64,000 nucleotides of DNA from assembly GCA_033807695.1 (NCBI GenBank), contig CM066301.1:4278001-4342000 (forward strand). The letters are read 5' to 3'. The position numbers and the translations under genes were made by a program. The notes beneath the pieces were generated by a model. That model was not told the DNA's origin. It saw only the letters and a program-made list of their open reading frames with translations, and ran no database searches. The number at the start of each line of letters is the position of its first letter. Within the stretch, counting starts at the first letter, position 1. This DNA is from Daedaleopsis sinensis (taxonomy: Eukaryota > Basidiomycota > Agaricomycetes > Polyporales > Polyporaceae). Below, piece after piece: positions 43,617 through 54,905 of this stretch.

Positions 43617-45004
43617 CTACGCCGTATACGCCGGCGGAGGAGCGTCAGCCTCCTTGGCAGGCTGTTTCTGTTGCTGCGCAAGCCGCGCCTTCTCGGACAA
43701 CGGGGCCCGCGCGGCCTGCTGTTGTGGCGGGGTCTGCGCGCCGCTAGAGCCAGCACCGCTCGAGCTAGTAGCCCCCGCTTGGCCTTGGCCCGGGGCGGCG
43801 CTCATACCCCGGTCGGGGTGGAAGTAGATCTGGCCCTTCTCGGTCGGCGGGTACGCGCCGAGCGCGTACACCGCACTGTCGTCGTTGACGACGTGCAGCG
43901 GCCGAGTTTGGCCGGCATGTGCGGAAGTGATCGTAGACGCCGTGCTCACGTTCCCGTAAACCGCAGCAGCCGGGGGAGTAGGGGGAGCCGGCGCCGCGGT
44001 GGCGAAGTAGCCCTGGTCAGGATACGGGTGAGGGTGGCCGCCGCTTGAGACTGTGGGTTGAGACGAGAAGGACATGGGAGGATAAGTCGTGCTGCTAGGC
44101 GTTGACCATGCGCTAACGTTATCCGAGTAGGGAACCTGGGGGCGCGAAACGGCGCCGTTGTAGGGTGTGGCGGAGTTGTTGTTGCCATACCCGCTGTACG
44201 GGTACGCCGTGGGTTCGGTGAGAGAGGGATCGAGGGTGGTATCGGGGTATCCGGTCTTCTGGTGGTGGTCGGGTGCGTCGGGCCAAATGATGTCCTCCGG
44301 CTCGCTACGACGTCGTCTGAGCGTCGATTGGTGGTCGAGCACGGTTAGTTTGCACACGTATGGTAAATGCGTAGAGGCAGACGTACAAGCAGAACCACGC
44401 GAGTGCCGCCAACAAGATAAGACCGACTACTCCTCCCGCCACCCCGCCGATGATAGCCCCGGTATTGCTGGATGAGTGGGAGGCCCCAGACCCTGAGTTC
44501 GAACCAGAGCTGGATTGCGTGGGACTGAGGACGCTGGTGAGCAGCGTCTCGGTGACGGTACCTCCGTCGGTGTATTTCTGGGTGATCGTGGTCGTACTAG
44601 AGGAACTTGTGGGCGTCGACGTAGTGTCACTGGTCTGACTGGGAGTATTGCTGGTGATCGTCGTACATGACGTAGTGAACAAAGTTGAGGTGGCAGAAGT
44701 GGTGGTAACGAATTGCGTCGTTGTGACTGGTACCGAGATGGTAGTGACCGTGGCAGCTGTTGAAACATTTATTTCGAATACGTTCTCGTTGTCGAAATGA
44801 ATATGGCTTGAACTTACGGATGGTGCTGACGATCGTTGTCAGAGCACAGATGCCAGGGGGGGGACATGTCGTAGTGATGATTGTGGTGGTGGTAGCAGGA
44901 ATGGTAGACAACGAGTTCGAGGTGGTCGTTGACACAGCTGTGGTCGTGATCGTCGTAAACTGCGTCTCAGTGGCACTGGTAGCGCAGCTCGTCGACAGCG
45001 ACAT
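43617..45004 (-). CDS. Mucin-like single-pass membrane protein
   Basis: The chosen ATG at 45004 is followed by a Thr/Ser-rich ectodomain (TSATETQFTTITTT; TTTIITTTCPPPGICALTTI; VTETLLTSVLSPTQSSS) with scattered Cys. A Gly/Ser hinge leads to the helix AIIGGVAGGVVGLILLAALAW. The cytosolic tail begins RRRRSEPEDIIWP, is Pro/Tyr/Ser-rich and ends PPPAYTA, a PPxY-like motif. A signal-peptide-like stretch, LFLLNFSLLYVW, lies in frame just upstream (about 45050-45095) without an ATG, so a first exon is probably missing. The layout resembles fungal cell-wall sensors and Msb2/Wsc-type or Mid2-like proteins; a sensor role is inferred. Introns lie near 44765-44820 and 44330-44390. Confidence 0.7.
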
Positions 45005-45631
45005 GTTGGAGGACTGGAGCAAGGTAGTAGTTGCGGGAAACCGGTCGCAATTAGGCAGCCAGACGTAGAGTAGACTGAAGTTCAGAAGGAAGAGGGTTTT
45101 CGCACAAGCACAAGACGGGAGGGAGAAGGGGTTGTCCAGGTGCGGCCTCGTTCCCCCGCGATTTCGTCCGGGCGGGTGCGTTTTTGGAAGGCGGTGCTCG
45201 CCTGTCTCGGTCTACGTTATAGATTGTCGCACAGCTATCAGTTGATCTATGAGCGCTGTAGTAGATGAGCTATGAACCAATACTAGAAGATAAGTACTAG
45301 TCCGTATTAGCTTTGTATTAGATACTAGTAGCATTCAGTCAGTGTACTATTGATTTGATCATGAGTTATCGGCGTGTTGTCGCCAAGGACACTTAGCCGG
45401 ACTCCATGTAGAGTCTGGACAAAGCTGCCTGTACAGAAGTAAGTAGTCTGATCTTAAACATGAAGATAGGTTCAGGAGGAGGCGCAGATTTTAATCCTTC
45501 CAGTATCTGAAAGCGACGCAGCGTTCAAACGTTCAACGTTTAACATTTTCAACCGTACGCGTTCTTCAAGCAAATGAATATCAGAACAAAATATGCAAGG
45601 ATATAAATTGAAATACATGCTCTTTTATCAA
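45005..45631. promoter_or_regulatory. Upstream flank of mucin-like gene
   Basis: It holds the in-frame signal-peptide-like segment described for the previous gene, then A/T-rich sequence with repeated TACTAG/AGTACTAG motifs near 45270-45330. No further gene seen. Confidence 0.35.
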
Positions 45632-45713
45632 GGCGCTATAGCCAAGTGGTTACGGCGACAGATTAGAAATCTGTTCTCCTTTGGAGGCGCAGGTTCGAAT
45701 CCTGCTGGCGTCG
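45632..45713 (+). tRNA. tRNA-Ser (anticodon AGA), second copy
   Basis: An 82-nt type II tRNA, identical to that at 15746-15827. Anticodon arm CAGATTAGAAATCTG, A box, long variable arm and B box GGTTCGAATCC are all intact. Flanks differ from the other copy, apart from a shared T-rich downstream terminator (TTTATTTT here). Confidence 0.96.
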
Positions 45714-45796
45714 GTGTTTATTTTGCGGACCTTGAGTCGATTATCTTTTGCCTCTACCTCAGTACCTCTACTTGTCACCATCAGCTTCCAGGCACG

Positions 45797-46214
45797 TTAG
45801 GTGTGCGTCGGTAAGGATCGTCGGGAGCATGTCCTTTGCGGGCTTCCCCGTAGAGTACGCAGCAGACACGCGCGGGACGGAGAGCGAGAACGCGAGGGTG
45901 TAGAGCGCGACACGCTATCTCCGCGGCGACAGACACGAGGAGAACCCAGAGAAAGGTCGGAGGCTCTGCAATGCAGGAAGATTGTTCGACTTGAGCAGTC
46001 GAATCGAGGGCGTGCCATTCGTACCGCGAATGCTCGCGCAGCCGGTCCTCGTCCTGCCTGGACGGGCGAGTGTGGGTACCGGGAAGGTGCGTACGAGCTC
46101 GCGAGCGACGTCCTCCAACGCCGAGAAGTCTATGCCGAGCTTACGGACGTGCGGGAACGTTACTCCGGGGGGCACCATCCTTTGGCACACTGGTACATCG
46201 AGCTCAGTCTGCAA
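45797..46214 (-). pseudogene. F-box/LRR protein relic
   Basis: The minus strand reads PGVTFPHVRKLGIDFSALED and RLLKSNNLPALQSLR, typical of LRR parts of agaricomycete F-box proteins. It continues in a second frame to 45797 with Arg/Ser-rich sequence. There is no F-box start, no full LRR series and a frame change, so it is a fragment. Confidence 0.5.
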
Positions 46215-46732
46215 CTGCTAGATGGAAGAGTGCAGTGAGAGTGCCTGGTGTTTCAACTCACCTGCCCGGGCTCAGCAACAGCTTTATGAGAAGAAGAATC
46301 GCGAGCGTGAAGTCGCCACCCTTCGCATGCGTTTGCGATGACATCGGCATGCACAGATCTTCAAGTTGCAGGTTGGGCAGAACCTGGCGTCGGGCCAGGG
46401 ACTCTGGACGGGTGTTCGTAGTTCATCAAGTATGTTTCCATCGCTCTGACAATGCGGCTAAAGTAAGGGAGAAGATGTGGTGGTTCGTGGTTGGTGAACA
46501 AGGCTTGTCCCCCCTAGGCAGACGATGTACAGGTCCTATTGAACGGGGGGGCGGACGGACCTGTCGAACAAGGCCGAGGTGGTGGGGAAAGTTTCACGCG
46601 TCGCGTCGCGGGCTAATCGTTGAGTATCACGTGACCGTGCTTCGGCGCTAGCAATATAATGCCGCAGCGTAACCGTGGCCATTCTCAGAGACGACTCTAA
46701 GTCCTGGTCCACACCACGCGAACACTACCCTC
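46215..46732. other. Spacer with repeat copy 3 and FAPAD-type promoter element
   Basis: It contains dispersed repeat copy 3 (46505-46545) and, at 46590-46637, the ACGCGTCGCGTCGCG / CACGTGACC block shared with 23132-23173 upstream of FAPAD copy C. No gene seen. Confidence 0.45.
46505..46545 (-). repeat. Copy 3 of the ~41-bp dispersed repeat
   Basis: Reverse complement of the motif at 15934-15974, with very few differences. It ends in a G run (GGGGGGGCGG) corresponding to the C-rich flank of copy 2. Confidence 0.65.
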
Positions 46733-46819
46733 ATGGCTCGACGTTTGCCTCCGCGCCCCCTTAACATCACCCCAAAGGCGATGTTTGCCCCTGCAGATGG
46801 ACGTTTGTACACCCAGGAG
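46733..46819 (+). pseudogene. FAPAD-family orphan first exon (copy D)
   Basis: An intact 29-codon first exon (PLNITPKAMFAPADGRLYT) ends exactly at a GTATGT donor, as in copies A-C. No second exon with the family blocks follows. About 450 bp on, near 47257-47270, a TATAGGAGCTACC stretch resembles the third-exon boundary of copy A, suggesting that exon 2 has decayed or been replaced. The promoter element shared with copy C lies 96 bp upstream. Confidence 0.6.
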
Positions 46820-48187
46820 GTATGTTTAGAGCAGGCTCTGTCCAGTGCCGAGGTGCGCTCTTCACATTCTCCCACCAGACAGGCTCTAATCTCACCTCGT
46901 ACACGCTCGCCCACCTCGTACCACTTCGCATAGATATCTCAACTTGAACGACCGCCAATTGTTCATGAGTAGTCACGGCTGAGGCGCTTGTTCAAGATCG
47001 CTCGACCTCAGCAGCCCTTGAAGATCACTACTCCTTATCGTGGCACCACTGGAATTGCATGTCCCCCATTCGACCCTCATGATGTGGATATGTGCGCTCT
47101 GTGAAGCAGTACACGTTGACTCTGCGACGTGCTCTATGGTATGGAACACCGTCGGCGCACAGGGTTTTCGAATGGCACGCGCGGCATGACGTGGGTTGGC
47201 GGTCCGAAGTCCACGCAAGACTCACATGCGCACTGCAGCGACATCGGCCCGCTATAGGAGCTACCCACGGTATGCATTTTCGCGAGCTAATATCCAGGGA
47301 ACTGATCTTTGCTTGTAGTTCTGAAGACAAGAGGAACTGCAAGCCGCAAGGTTACACCGATCTGTACTGTGTATAATCCCAAACCTTCCACTTAGGCTCG
47401 CCTGCCAGTCTTCTTCTTCTGAGGCTTCCCGGTACACATCAAGCAAGCTAGTTCCTCCCGGTGATGTCCGATACAGTTTACGCTCAGAGGATTTACAAAT
47501 TATCACGCTAAGTATAGCACTTTGCCTTACTTGAACGCGACTATGGTCCGGTACGTTGAAGGCACCAAGCTTCGCATCAAAAATCAACGAACACATGGTG
47601 TCTCAGAGGTACGTACTTGTTCAAGGCATGACTTGCAGTCTCATGAACACGTCGACCTTCGACTAGTACTACTGCTTCAGGACTTGAGTTTTGACGCCTC
47701 GAGCGCTCGGATTGGACCTGACTTCGATTCTTCACCAATCCTTTCCGACGTGGAGCATAATTCCTGCCTGTGGTTTGAATTGGAGCGCGCTAAGGTGAGG
47801 CGCCGCTTGGTCGTCTTCAACGCACAAGTTTTCACTGAAGCATTTAGTGAATATCGGTGGTATTGTCACGAGTCGCAGGTGACTGAGGAATCCGCCTCTT
47901 CGCACCACATACCATTTTTTCTGTCATTACCCTCCAACGCATTGCTCCTCCGAGTCAAGACGGCCATTTTTCGCTTCCAATCAATTTGACGTGTCGTTGC
48001 AGGCGTCTCGCTCTCTTACATGGGGGTGTCCTTTATCTCACAATGGTTACGTTGGATCCACCTGCGCTACGGTATAAAGGCAGGCAGATAGTACCCTCCA
48101 AGGACCCAGCAACAACTGCACATCTCTCTCACAGCCACTCCTATCGTCTTTGAACCACTTCTCACTCGATAACCAAATATCGCCATC
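46820..48187. other. Decayed FAPAD-D body and promoter of aerolysin-like copy 2
   Basis: About 1.4 kb. It includes frames at 47092-47376 and 47522-47989 without recognised domains; the latter begins MVRYVEGTKLRIKNQ and reaches a GTACGT donor, so a small unknown gene is possible. TATAAAGG at 48073-48080 is the TATA box of the next gene. Confidence 0.35.
48073..48080 (+). promoter_or_regulatory. TATA box of aerolysin-like copy 2
   Basis: TATAAAGG lies 108 bp upstream of the ATG, matching TATAAAAG at 18963-18970 before the broken paralogue. Confidence 0.6.
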
Positions 48188-49530
48188 ATGCCCGTCGGCC
48201 CGAAGACCACTTGGACCGACCTCGCCAACCTCGGGTGGTACAAGAACGACATCTTCAATGCGCTCAACAGCCGTCGCGGCGGCACGATGCGGAACCTCGA
48301 TGACATGGCGTTGAACGAGCGTTATGCCGAGAAATGGGGGTAAGTCATATTATGTGTTCGAGGGACTGTGAGTCACGCGTACTTATGCGGCTGCGCAGTT
48401 GGTATTGCTACAATGCTCTCAGGGACGACCTCCGTGCAGACGGACCAGTGTTCAACGACCTCCCGAACGATGACACCATCGTGTGGGAGTACGACAACAC
48501 TCATAACAGCGAGCCGTACCCAGACACGTGGACCGAGTCCTGGACCGACAGGCGCTCCGCTTCTGTTGTGATCAAGAAGTCGGGTGAGCACTCGTTTAAT
48601 CATCCTACCGTACAACTCTTGCGGTACCCGTGCTCACTGCCCCCTCTCACTAGCTTCGATCTCCCTCACTTCGTCGATTAGCATTGAAGGCGTTTGCAAC
48701 ACCGAGTTCGGATTCACCATTGATACAGAGTCCGACAAAGAAGAGACGCAGGAGGAGGTGCACGAGCTCTCGCACACTTGGACTGTCAAGTACGTCGGAG
48801 TCCATGCCCATACGGTCTTGATCTCTCCACAGCAGCCGGCTCTTACTCATATGCACCCCCACAGAGTGAACCCGGGAGAGAAGCTCTCCATTGTGCGCAC
48901 CCAGAGTGTTCGCCTCGGTTCCCAGAACTACTACCAGGTCAGCTACCTTCCAAAATAACCTCATAAGTAGCCGAGTCTCATACTAATTCCGTATATGACA
49001 CCGTCATCTATTAGAACTATGGGCTTGACCCGGACAGCAACCTGATTGCTAGTGAGTGCTACTACCAGTGGTCGAGGTATGACTGGCAATGAATGCTTAC
49101 TTACGATCTACCCTTACGCAGCCGATGGAAACCCGTGAGTAGGCCCGATCCAGTTGTCTAGTGCTGCTCCTGACGCCAGTGGTGACGACCAGGTTCAATG
49201 GACACTACTACTTGGTACGCCTTTCGTCCGCTGCACTCAACTCATTGTATCTTACGCTCGCGCCTGCATAATCAGGGCGAGTATGCCAACAGTTGCCTCA
49301 ACAATCCGAAGGGCACGATGACGATCGTCGGGACCATGAAGAAGGTCACCTTCACCTTTGCCATCGTTCGAGTTGGCAAGGAGGGAGAACAGAAGCATGA
49401 GCCGTTGTTCATGCCACCCTCGCCTATCGCGGCCAAGGATGAGTCGAAGGTGCAGAGGGTCACGGTGATCAATCCCGTGGCGAAGGCCGAGGAGGAGAAG
49501 GAACCGAAGACGGTAGAAGGGAGTGCTTAG
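48188..49530 (+). CDS. Aerolysin-like protein, apparently complete copy 2
   Basis: The ATG at 48188 (CATCATGCC) is followed by about seven exons ending at a TAG at 49528-49530. The N-terminal half has WYCYN and a DLPNDDTIVWEYDNT segment. The middle is Ser/Thr-rich with alternating hydrophobic residues, then an acidic stretch and a VNPGEKL turn, the pattern of the membrane-inserting hairpin of aerolysin-type beta-pore-formers. The C-terminal region contains KGTMTIVGT and a charged Lys/Glu tail. No signal peptide is seen, as in several fungal pore-forming lectins. Such proteins may act against predators or competitors, or in development; here that is inference. It is the full-length paralogue of the broken gene at 19064. 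I found no stop or frameshift, though internal exon limits near 49000-49280 are uncertain. Confidence 0.65.
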
Positions 49531-49990
49531 ATGGGCACTGAAGCGTTGTTGTTCAATGTGTTACCTGTGTCAGACTCACCCTAGATGAGAACGATGTCGA
49601 TTGTCCCAACCACCGTCGGGAGCGTTGAATACCTTCTGATAAGTTGTTCTAGCAAAAACTATGTTACTCCGACTCGTCCGTCTCGAATAACTCTTTGTCA
49701 AATGACAGTCAAAGCTGTAGTCAAACCTTCACTCAACTACGACAGGAGAAGTGTTGCATCTGCTCTACTTCTACCGTGAGCCCCGAGTCCGCTGCTACTG
49801 CCTCAAGCGTCGGCGTATCTGTCGCTTTCTCCCGATGGACCCTCCAGCAACAAAGATCATCGCCTTGCATGTCGGTAGTACAGCCTAGACACTAATCGCA
49901 CGCCAAGAACACCTAGTGAGTCAACACCGACTTAGCAGTGTATGCTAGTACGCGGCCAGGTTGAACTGGGCCATATTGATGGACGATCCC
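49531..49990. other. Convergent 3' spacer
   Basis: About 460 bp between the stops of the aerolysin-like gene and the first ADA-like gene. I see nothing in it. Confidence 0.35.
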
Positions 49991-52322
49991 TCACAGAACC
50001 GCGCCGAACGTGTCTGCAATCCAATCTGCAAAGGAAGCCCACCGACGATCAAAGACAGCAAGAGCGCGAGCTTTGCCTTCTTCGTCCAGACAAGAGAACT
50101 GCAAGAGCAAGGATCAGTCACGTTTCGGCTATACACAGTGGAGTCCCAGGATTGACCTTGATACTGTCTCGCGCCATCTCTCTCAAGGTGAGCACACCAG
50201 TCACCTCGCTGGCTACGAGAACCTATGACATCCGTGAGCCACCTGCGTTGGCTGCGAGCATGCCCGTATCAAACCAACTGACCTGAAAGAAATCGAAAGA
50301 GAGGCCCATGTTGCCGAACATGGCGGGGTCGTCGGAGCTCAGGGCGACGTGCACCCCATGGTTCATGAGTATAGGTAAGGGGTGCATTGGCATGGAGCCT
50401 GTGAGACGCTATGCAAGGGAGCATCTTGAATGTATCGAACAAATAGTGAGAGTCGAGCACTCGAACGTACAAGCACTTCGTTCCTGAGTGAAACATAGCT
50501 CGATTAAGCTCGATTAAGCGATTGAAACACACTCACGATATCGGGCAGACCTCGACAGCAATCCCTCTCTCCCGACATATCTGCATGATCTTGGGATGCT
50601 TGACGAGAGAGAAGCTGTGTCCATAACCATCAGTATATAAGTTGCGACGAGTGACTCGCTGGAGAATCTGACCCGTGGCCGATACGCTTCGTCCCAAGCA
50701 GGATCGCGTCATAGACATTCGAGTCGGCCGCATCTCCGTCGCCCAAGGTCTCTCCGGCGTGAAATAGGAAGGGAATGTCGAGATTGAACTCTTTCTGGCG
50801 TTGAACAAAGCGTTTCAGTGGTTCTAAGTAGTATACCAGCGGCTTCAGACTGTCCTCGTGTCCGACAAAGTCAAACCCTGTTGGGTAGAGTAAAGTAAGC
50901 CAGAGAGTTCCGTAGTCATGACTCAGGGTCTGAAACGTCGTACCGCATATCAGATGAGGGAATTCTTGCTTCAGCGCGAGACAGTCTTCAAGATACCACT
51001 CAATCTCTGCACAGGTTGCATCGCGTTTCGTGCTGTAAATGATCTGGGCATGGTGGCGATCGTGTAAACTTGTCAAGTCAGAGATAGTATGCATGTTTAC
51101 CTTCGCGCCAACAAAATCGTCTCCGCGTCCCTGCTGCACGAGTTCCTCCTTGACCTCCTTCAAGACGCGGTCAAAGACCGATAGCCATTCTCGATGCGGC
51201 ACGTTCTCTTCTCCGTCTGGCCCGATCATATATCTGCAAGGCCAAGTCCCCATTAGTATATTAGGTCACATAGACAAATAGAAGAACGAGAAAGGCTCAC
51301 TTATACCAGAACGCGATCCGAGGCTCGACGTACGAGATGCCATCTTCGACCGAAGACAGGAAAAACTCCCGAATGTACTCAGTCCAGATCGGTAAATAGC
51401 GCGCCATTCCCTGTCACACACCAGGAGTCAGGTTGAGCACGGACTCAAGCAGGGAGAGGCCTAGGGCACTTACTCGAGCAACGTTGAAGGTAAGCCCGAA
51501 CTTCTGCCAAATCTGAAGCGCGCGCCGAGAGCGAGCAGTCAGAATGAGCAGTGCTAGGATGTATGTGCTCGATTGGCCCACCTTCGCAGTCGTGTCGTGC
51601 GTGCCATACGCCTCCTTCGGATTGATGACCAGCGCACTCTCGACCCACCCGTCGAACCCGCTAGGGCCTCCAAGCCCGAAGGTCTCCCTCGCGCAGCGCA
51701 GAGGGACCCAACTCCCCGGCTCCTACTCGTCCTCCGTCAAGCTCTTCAAGTCCGTCCACTCGCTCTGACGCAGCGGCCAGAATTCGGGCAGAACGGTCGG
51801 CAGGTTCTCAGCGGACAGCCGTGTCGCTGTGCGGACATGGATCGACGGATGCTTGAGCGCGAGCGCGAGGAGCGTCCGCGCGCTCACCGTCGCGTCGAGA
51901 TGGGCGTGGAGCAGGCCGCCTTTGGGCATCTGCCGCGATCGCGTATGAGCAGTTTTACTCGAACCATCCGATGAAGGGATCCGACCGCACCTTGCTCACG
52001 ATGGCGAACAGCTTCGTCTTCACTATCGTCTCCCGAGCTGGTTGGAAATTGGAATCAGCAATCACCACGCGAACAGGTGCGAAAGGGACGAGCCAGACGT
52101 GCCTGTGAGGAACTGCATTCCAGGAAAGATGTGCATGGAGCCCGATATCGGCGGGGCATCCGGGCCCCAGACGGTTTCGTTCTCCTGTGTGCGTATCTTC
52201 CGTACGATCGCGTCCGCCCGTTTCTCAGCGTCCGTAGCTTGCTCGAGGGCGAGCGCATCCACCCGCAGACTCCTGTCTTCTGCGATGAGTCGTGCGCGCG
52301 CGTCGAGATACTCGTCGTCCAT
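49991..52322 (-). CDS. Adenosine deaminase-like metallohydrolase (ADA2/ADGF type), copy 1
   Basis: Many short exons from an ATG at 52322 (MDDEYLDARARLIAED; another ATG four codons upstream) to a TGA at 49991. Motifs appear in family order: FPGMQFLTG, MPKGGLLHAHLDA (metal-binding HxH), an insert with WVESALVINPKEAYGTHDTT, then DGISYVEPRI. Further on come LICGFDFVGHEDSLKPL, IPFLFHAGETLGDG (catalytic HAGE), GTKRIGHG, VEVCPIS, and MNHGVHVALSSDDPAMFG (metal Asp). This is the ADGF/ADA2 branch of purine deaminases, converting adenosine-type nucleosides to inosine. ADA2 proteins are usually secreted, yet no signal peptide is seen, so location is uncertain. It is a tandem paralogue of the next gene. 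Confidence 0.85.
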
Positions 52323-52702
52323 ACTTGAGATCATACGTTAGGCAAGGTCGTGCATGTCACTTACGCTTTATATAGTGCTCAGCGCTCAGCGCTCAGGAGT
52401 TAGGGGAGGGTGAGTCATATCTAACGGACGCTCGATGCGGGTCAGATGTCGTTCGGATGAAGCCTCCATCGGAGCATTGCGGTGAAATATCCGGCTGTCG
52501 TCTCTTTTGTTCACACCAACTGACCGAGAATCCTAGATGTGTTATTGCAATGTTCGCACTTCTTGGTCTAGGGCTGCGCGCTGTCTGTCAGTAACTGCAT
52601 ATGATTTATTAGATTCAGAGGCTCTCCACTCACCTACATCCACTGTTGCGGGGCAGCGAAAGGAATACTCTTACAAGCTTGTAGTGTCGCACTCGCGGAC
52701 TA
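52323..52702. other. Spacer between tandem ADA-like genes
   Basis: About 380 bp: promoter of copy 1 and 3' UTR of copy 2. A CAGCGCT direct repeat (GCTCAGCGCTCAGCGCTCAG) lies near 52377-52396. No gene. Confidence 0.35.
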
Positions 52703-54905
52703 CTACTCCGGGGCGATCGTGGTGTCATTCTTGATGCTCTGCTCCAGAATATACTGGACAAACTTCGTCCAACGTCTCTCCAACATACCAAACGCCTGGT
52801 CCTTCTCTTGGTCGTCTAAACAGGAGAACTATTCGCAGAAGGTCAGTCGACCATGAGAGGGAAGGATCGCAATACTGCATTAGGCGGAGGCGGACTGTCG
52901 TCTTACCCGGATGCTATCCCAGACAAATTCGCGTAGGGTGCCTAGTCCGTTCACCTCGCTTGCGACGAACACCTAGACGATGATGCTCAGTACAGCGAGA
53001 TTAGGCAAAGCACGGAGCGACGATACGAACCTGGAAGAAGTCGAAAGTGAGGCCCATGTTCCCGAAAGCGGACGGATCGTCCGAGCACAACGCTACAGGT
53101 ACGCCGTGGTTCATGATCGCGGGAAGCGGATGCATAGGCATAGAGCCTGTGAGGCGCTGTGGTAGGCGGGAATGAGTAGATGCCGTAGTAGCAGCGGACG
53201 CTGAGGATATACCAGAATCTCATTCCTGCAGCGATGTCAGCGACTTTTCGCGGGTCGAGCGATGTCACGCACGATATCGGACACATCTCGAGGCAAATAT
53301 CCCGTTCCCGGCATATCTCCATGAGGTGCGGATGCTTGTATATCGAAAACCTACGTTATGCTGTCAGTTGTGAGATCATCACAACTTGCGATAGAAACCA
53401 TACCCATGTCCTATGCGTTTCGTGCCTAGTAGGATAGCATCGTACAGATTCACATCCGCGTTCGTACCGTCGCCCAGGGTTTCGCCGGCATGGAAGATGA
53501 ACGGTATGTTCACTCCGAGATCTGCCTGCTTCTTCACGAACTTCTGGAATGGTTCGACAAAATCTGTGAGCGGCTTCAGCGAGTCCTCGTGCCCAACGAT
53601 GTCGAACCCCGCTATGACGTGTGGGAACTCTTGCTTGAGTGCGATGCAGTTGTCGAGATGCCACTCCATGTCTTCGCATGAGACGTTGCGCATGGACGAG
53701 TAGATGATCTTCGCCCCCACAAATTCGTCTGCACGGCCCTGTGCGGCGAGAGAGGCTTTCACTTCGTTTTGAATGTGGTCGAAGGCCTCAACCCACACGC
53801 GGTGCGGGACATTCTGTTCACCATCTTCGCCGATCAGATGCCTGTATGCGTCTGTCAGGATCACGGTAGCAGACGACCGGTGAATACACACGCACTTGAG
53901 GTTGAAAAGAATACGTGGCTCCATGTACGAGATACCGTCCTCAATGGAGGATAGCAGGAACTCGCGCACATGCCCCTTCCAGGTGGGTAGGAAATGGATG
54001 AGGCCCTGTCATTGTAATGTAATGAGCGCTTTAAACTTCGACACGAGGGACTGGGGGGGCTAACATGGGCTACGAAGAAGGTACTTGAGAATTTCTCCCA
54101 GACCTACGGCATGATTCCGGTCAGCGACTATAACAGGACATGCGTTTAGACAGTATGCGCTTCACTTTAGCGGTCGTATTGTGAGTACCATAAGCCTCAG
54201 CGGGATTGATCATGAGATTCCCGATAACCCAGCGGTCGAATCCGTCAGGGCCACCCAACTCGATATTGAAGTCGTTGCGCGCGTTCTGCAGAGGAACCCA
54301 CGTCCCGGGGACGTACTCCGAGTCGGAGAGGCTTGCTGTCTCCGTCCATTCGCGTTTCGGAAGGCCACGAAACTCGGGAAGCAGGATCTTGAGACTGTCT
54401 GAAGTCAGAATGCCTGTAGTGCGTACATGCATAGCCTGTTGCTGCAGCGCGAGCTGGAGCAAAACATCTGGGCGCACGCTAGCATTCAGGTGAGCGTGGA
54501 GAAGGGCGCCTTTGGGCATCTTGCAGTCGTTCCAACTCAGCAGTCAACGTCATGCAAAGACTCGCGATGCAGCGTACCTTGCTCAAGATGTCGAAGATCT
54601 GTGTGCCCACGATGGTGTCGCGAGCTTCATTGCAAGTTCAGGCACAATGTGGCGAAGAGGGTCGGCAGAAACGTACCAGTCAAAAATTCCATGCCCGGAA
54701 ACATCTGTTGAGGTCCAATCATATGTTCTGCTTGCAAAGTCTTGCCCCACACATTCGTCGCTTCGTGAGTGCGTATACTCCGAAGGACTTTGTCGGCGTT
54801 GAGCTCATCTGGGGAGAGGTTTATGGTCTTCGCTTGATCACGCCGAAGAGCCCTATCCTGTGAAACAAGCTCTTGTCGTCGACTGAGATAGTTCTCCTGG
54901 TCCAT
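52703..54905 (-). CDS. Adenosine deaminase-like metallohydrolase (ADA2/ADGF type), copy 2
   Basis: The ATG at 54905 opens MDQENYLSRRQELVSQDRAL and the gene ends at a TAG at 52703 after KNDTTIAPE. Family motifs in order: FPGMEFLTG, MPKGALLHAHLNA (HxH), LMINPAEAYGTHNTT, DGISYMEPRI, AGFDIVGHEDSLKPL, IPFIFHAGETLGDG, GTKRIGHG, LEMCPIS, and MNHGVPVALCSDDPSAFG. The exon pattern matches copy 1, showing tandem duplication. All catalytic and metal residues I can identify are present. No signal peptide is seen. Its 5' flank is shared with the divergent Csm1-like gene. Confidence 0.87.

Noticed and set aside
47522..47989. Possible small gene starting MVRYVEGTKLRIKNQ
   Set aside because: The frame is open with a plausible donor, but there is no homology and no clear second exon, so it is only mentioned in the spacer entry.
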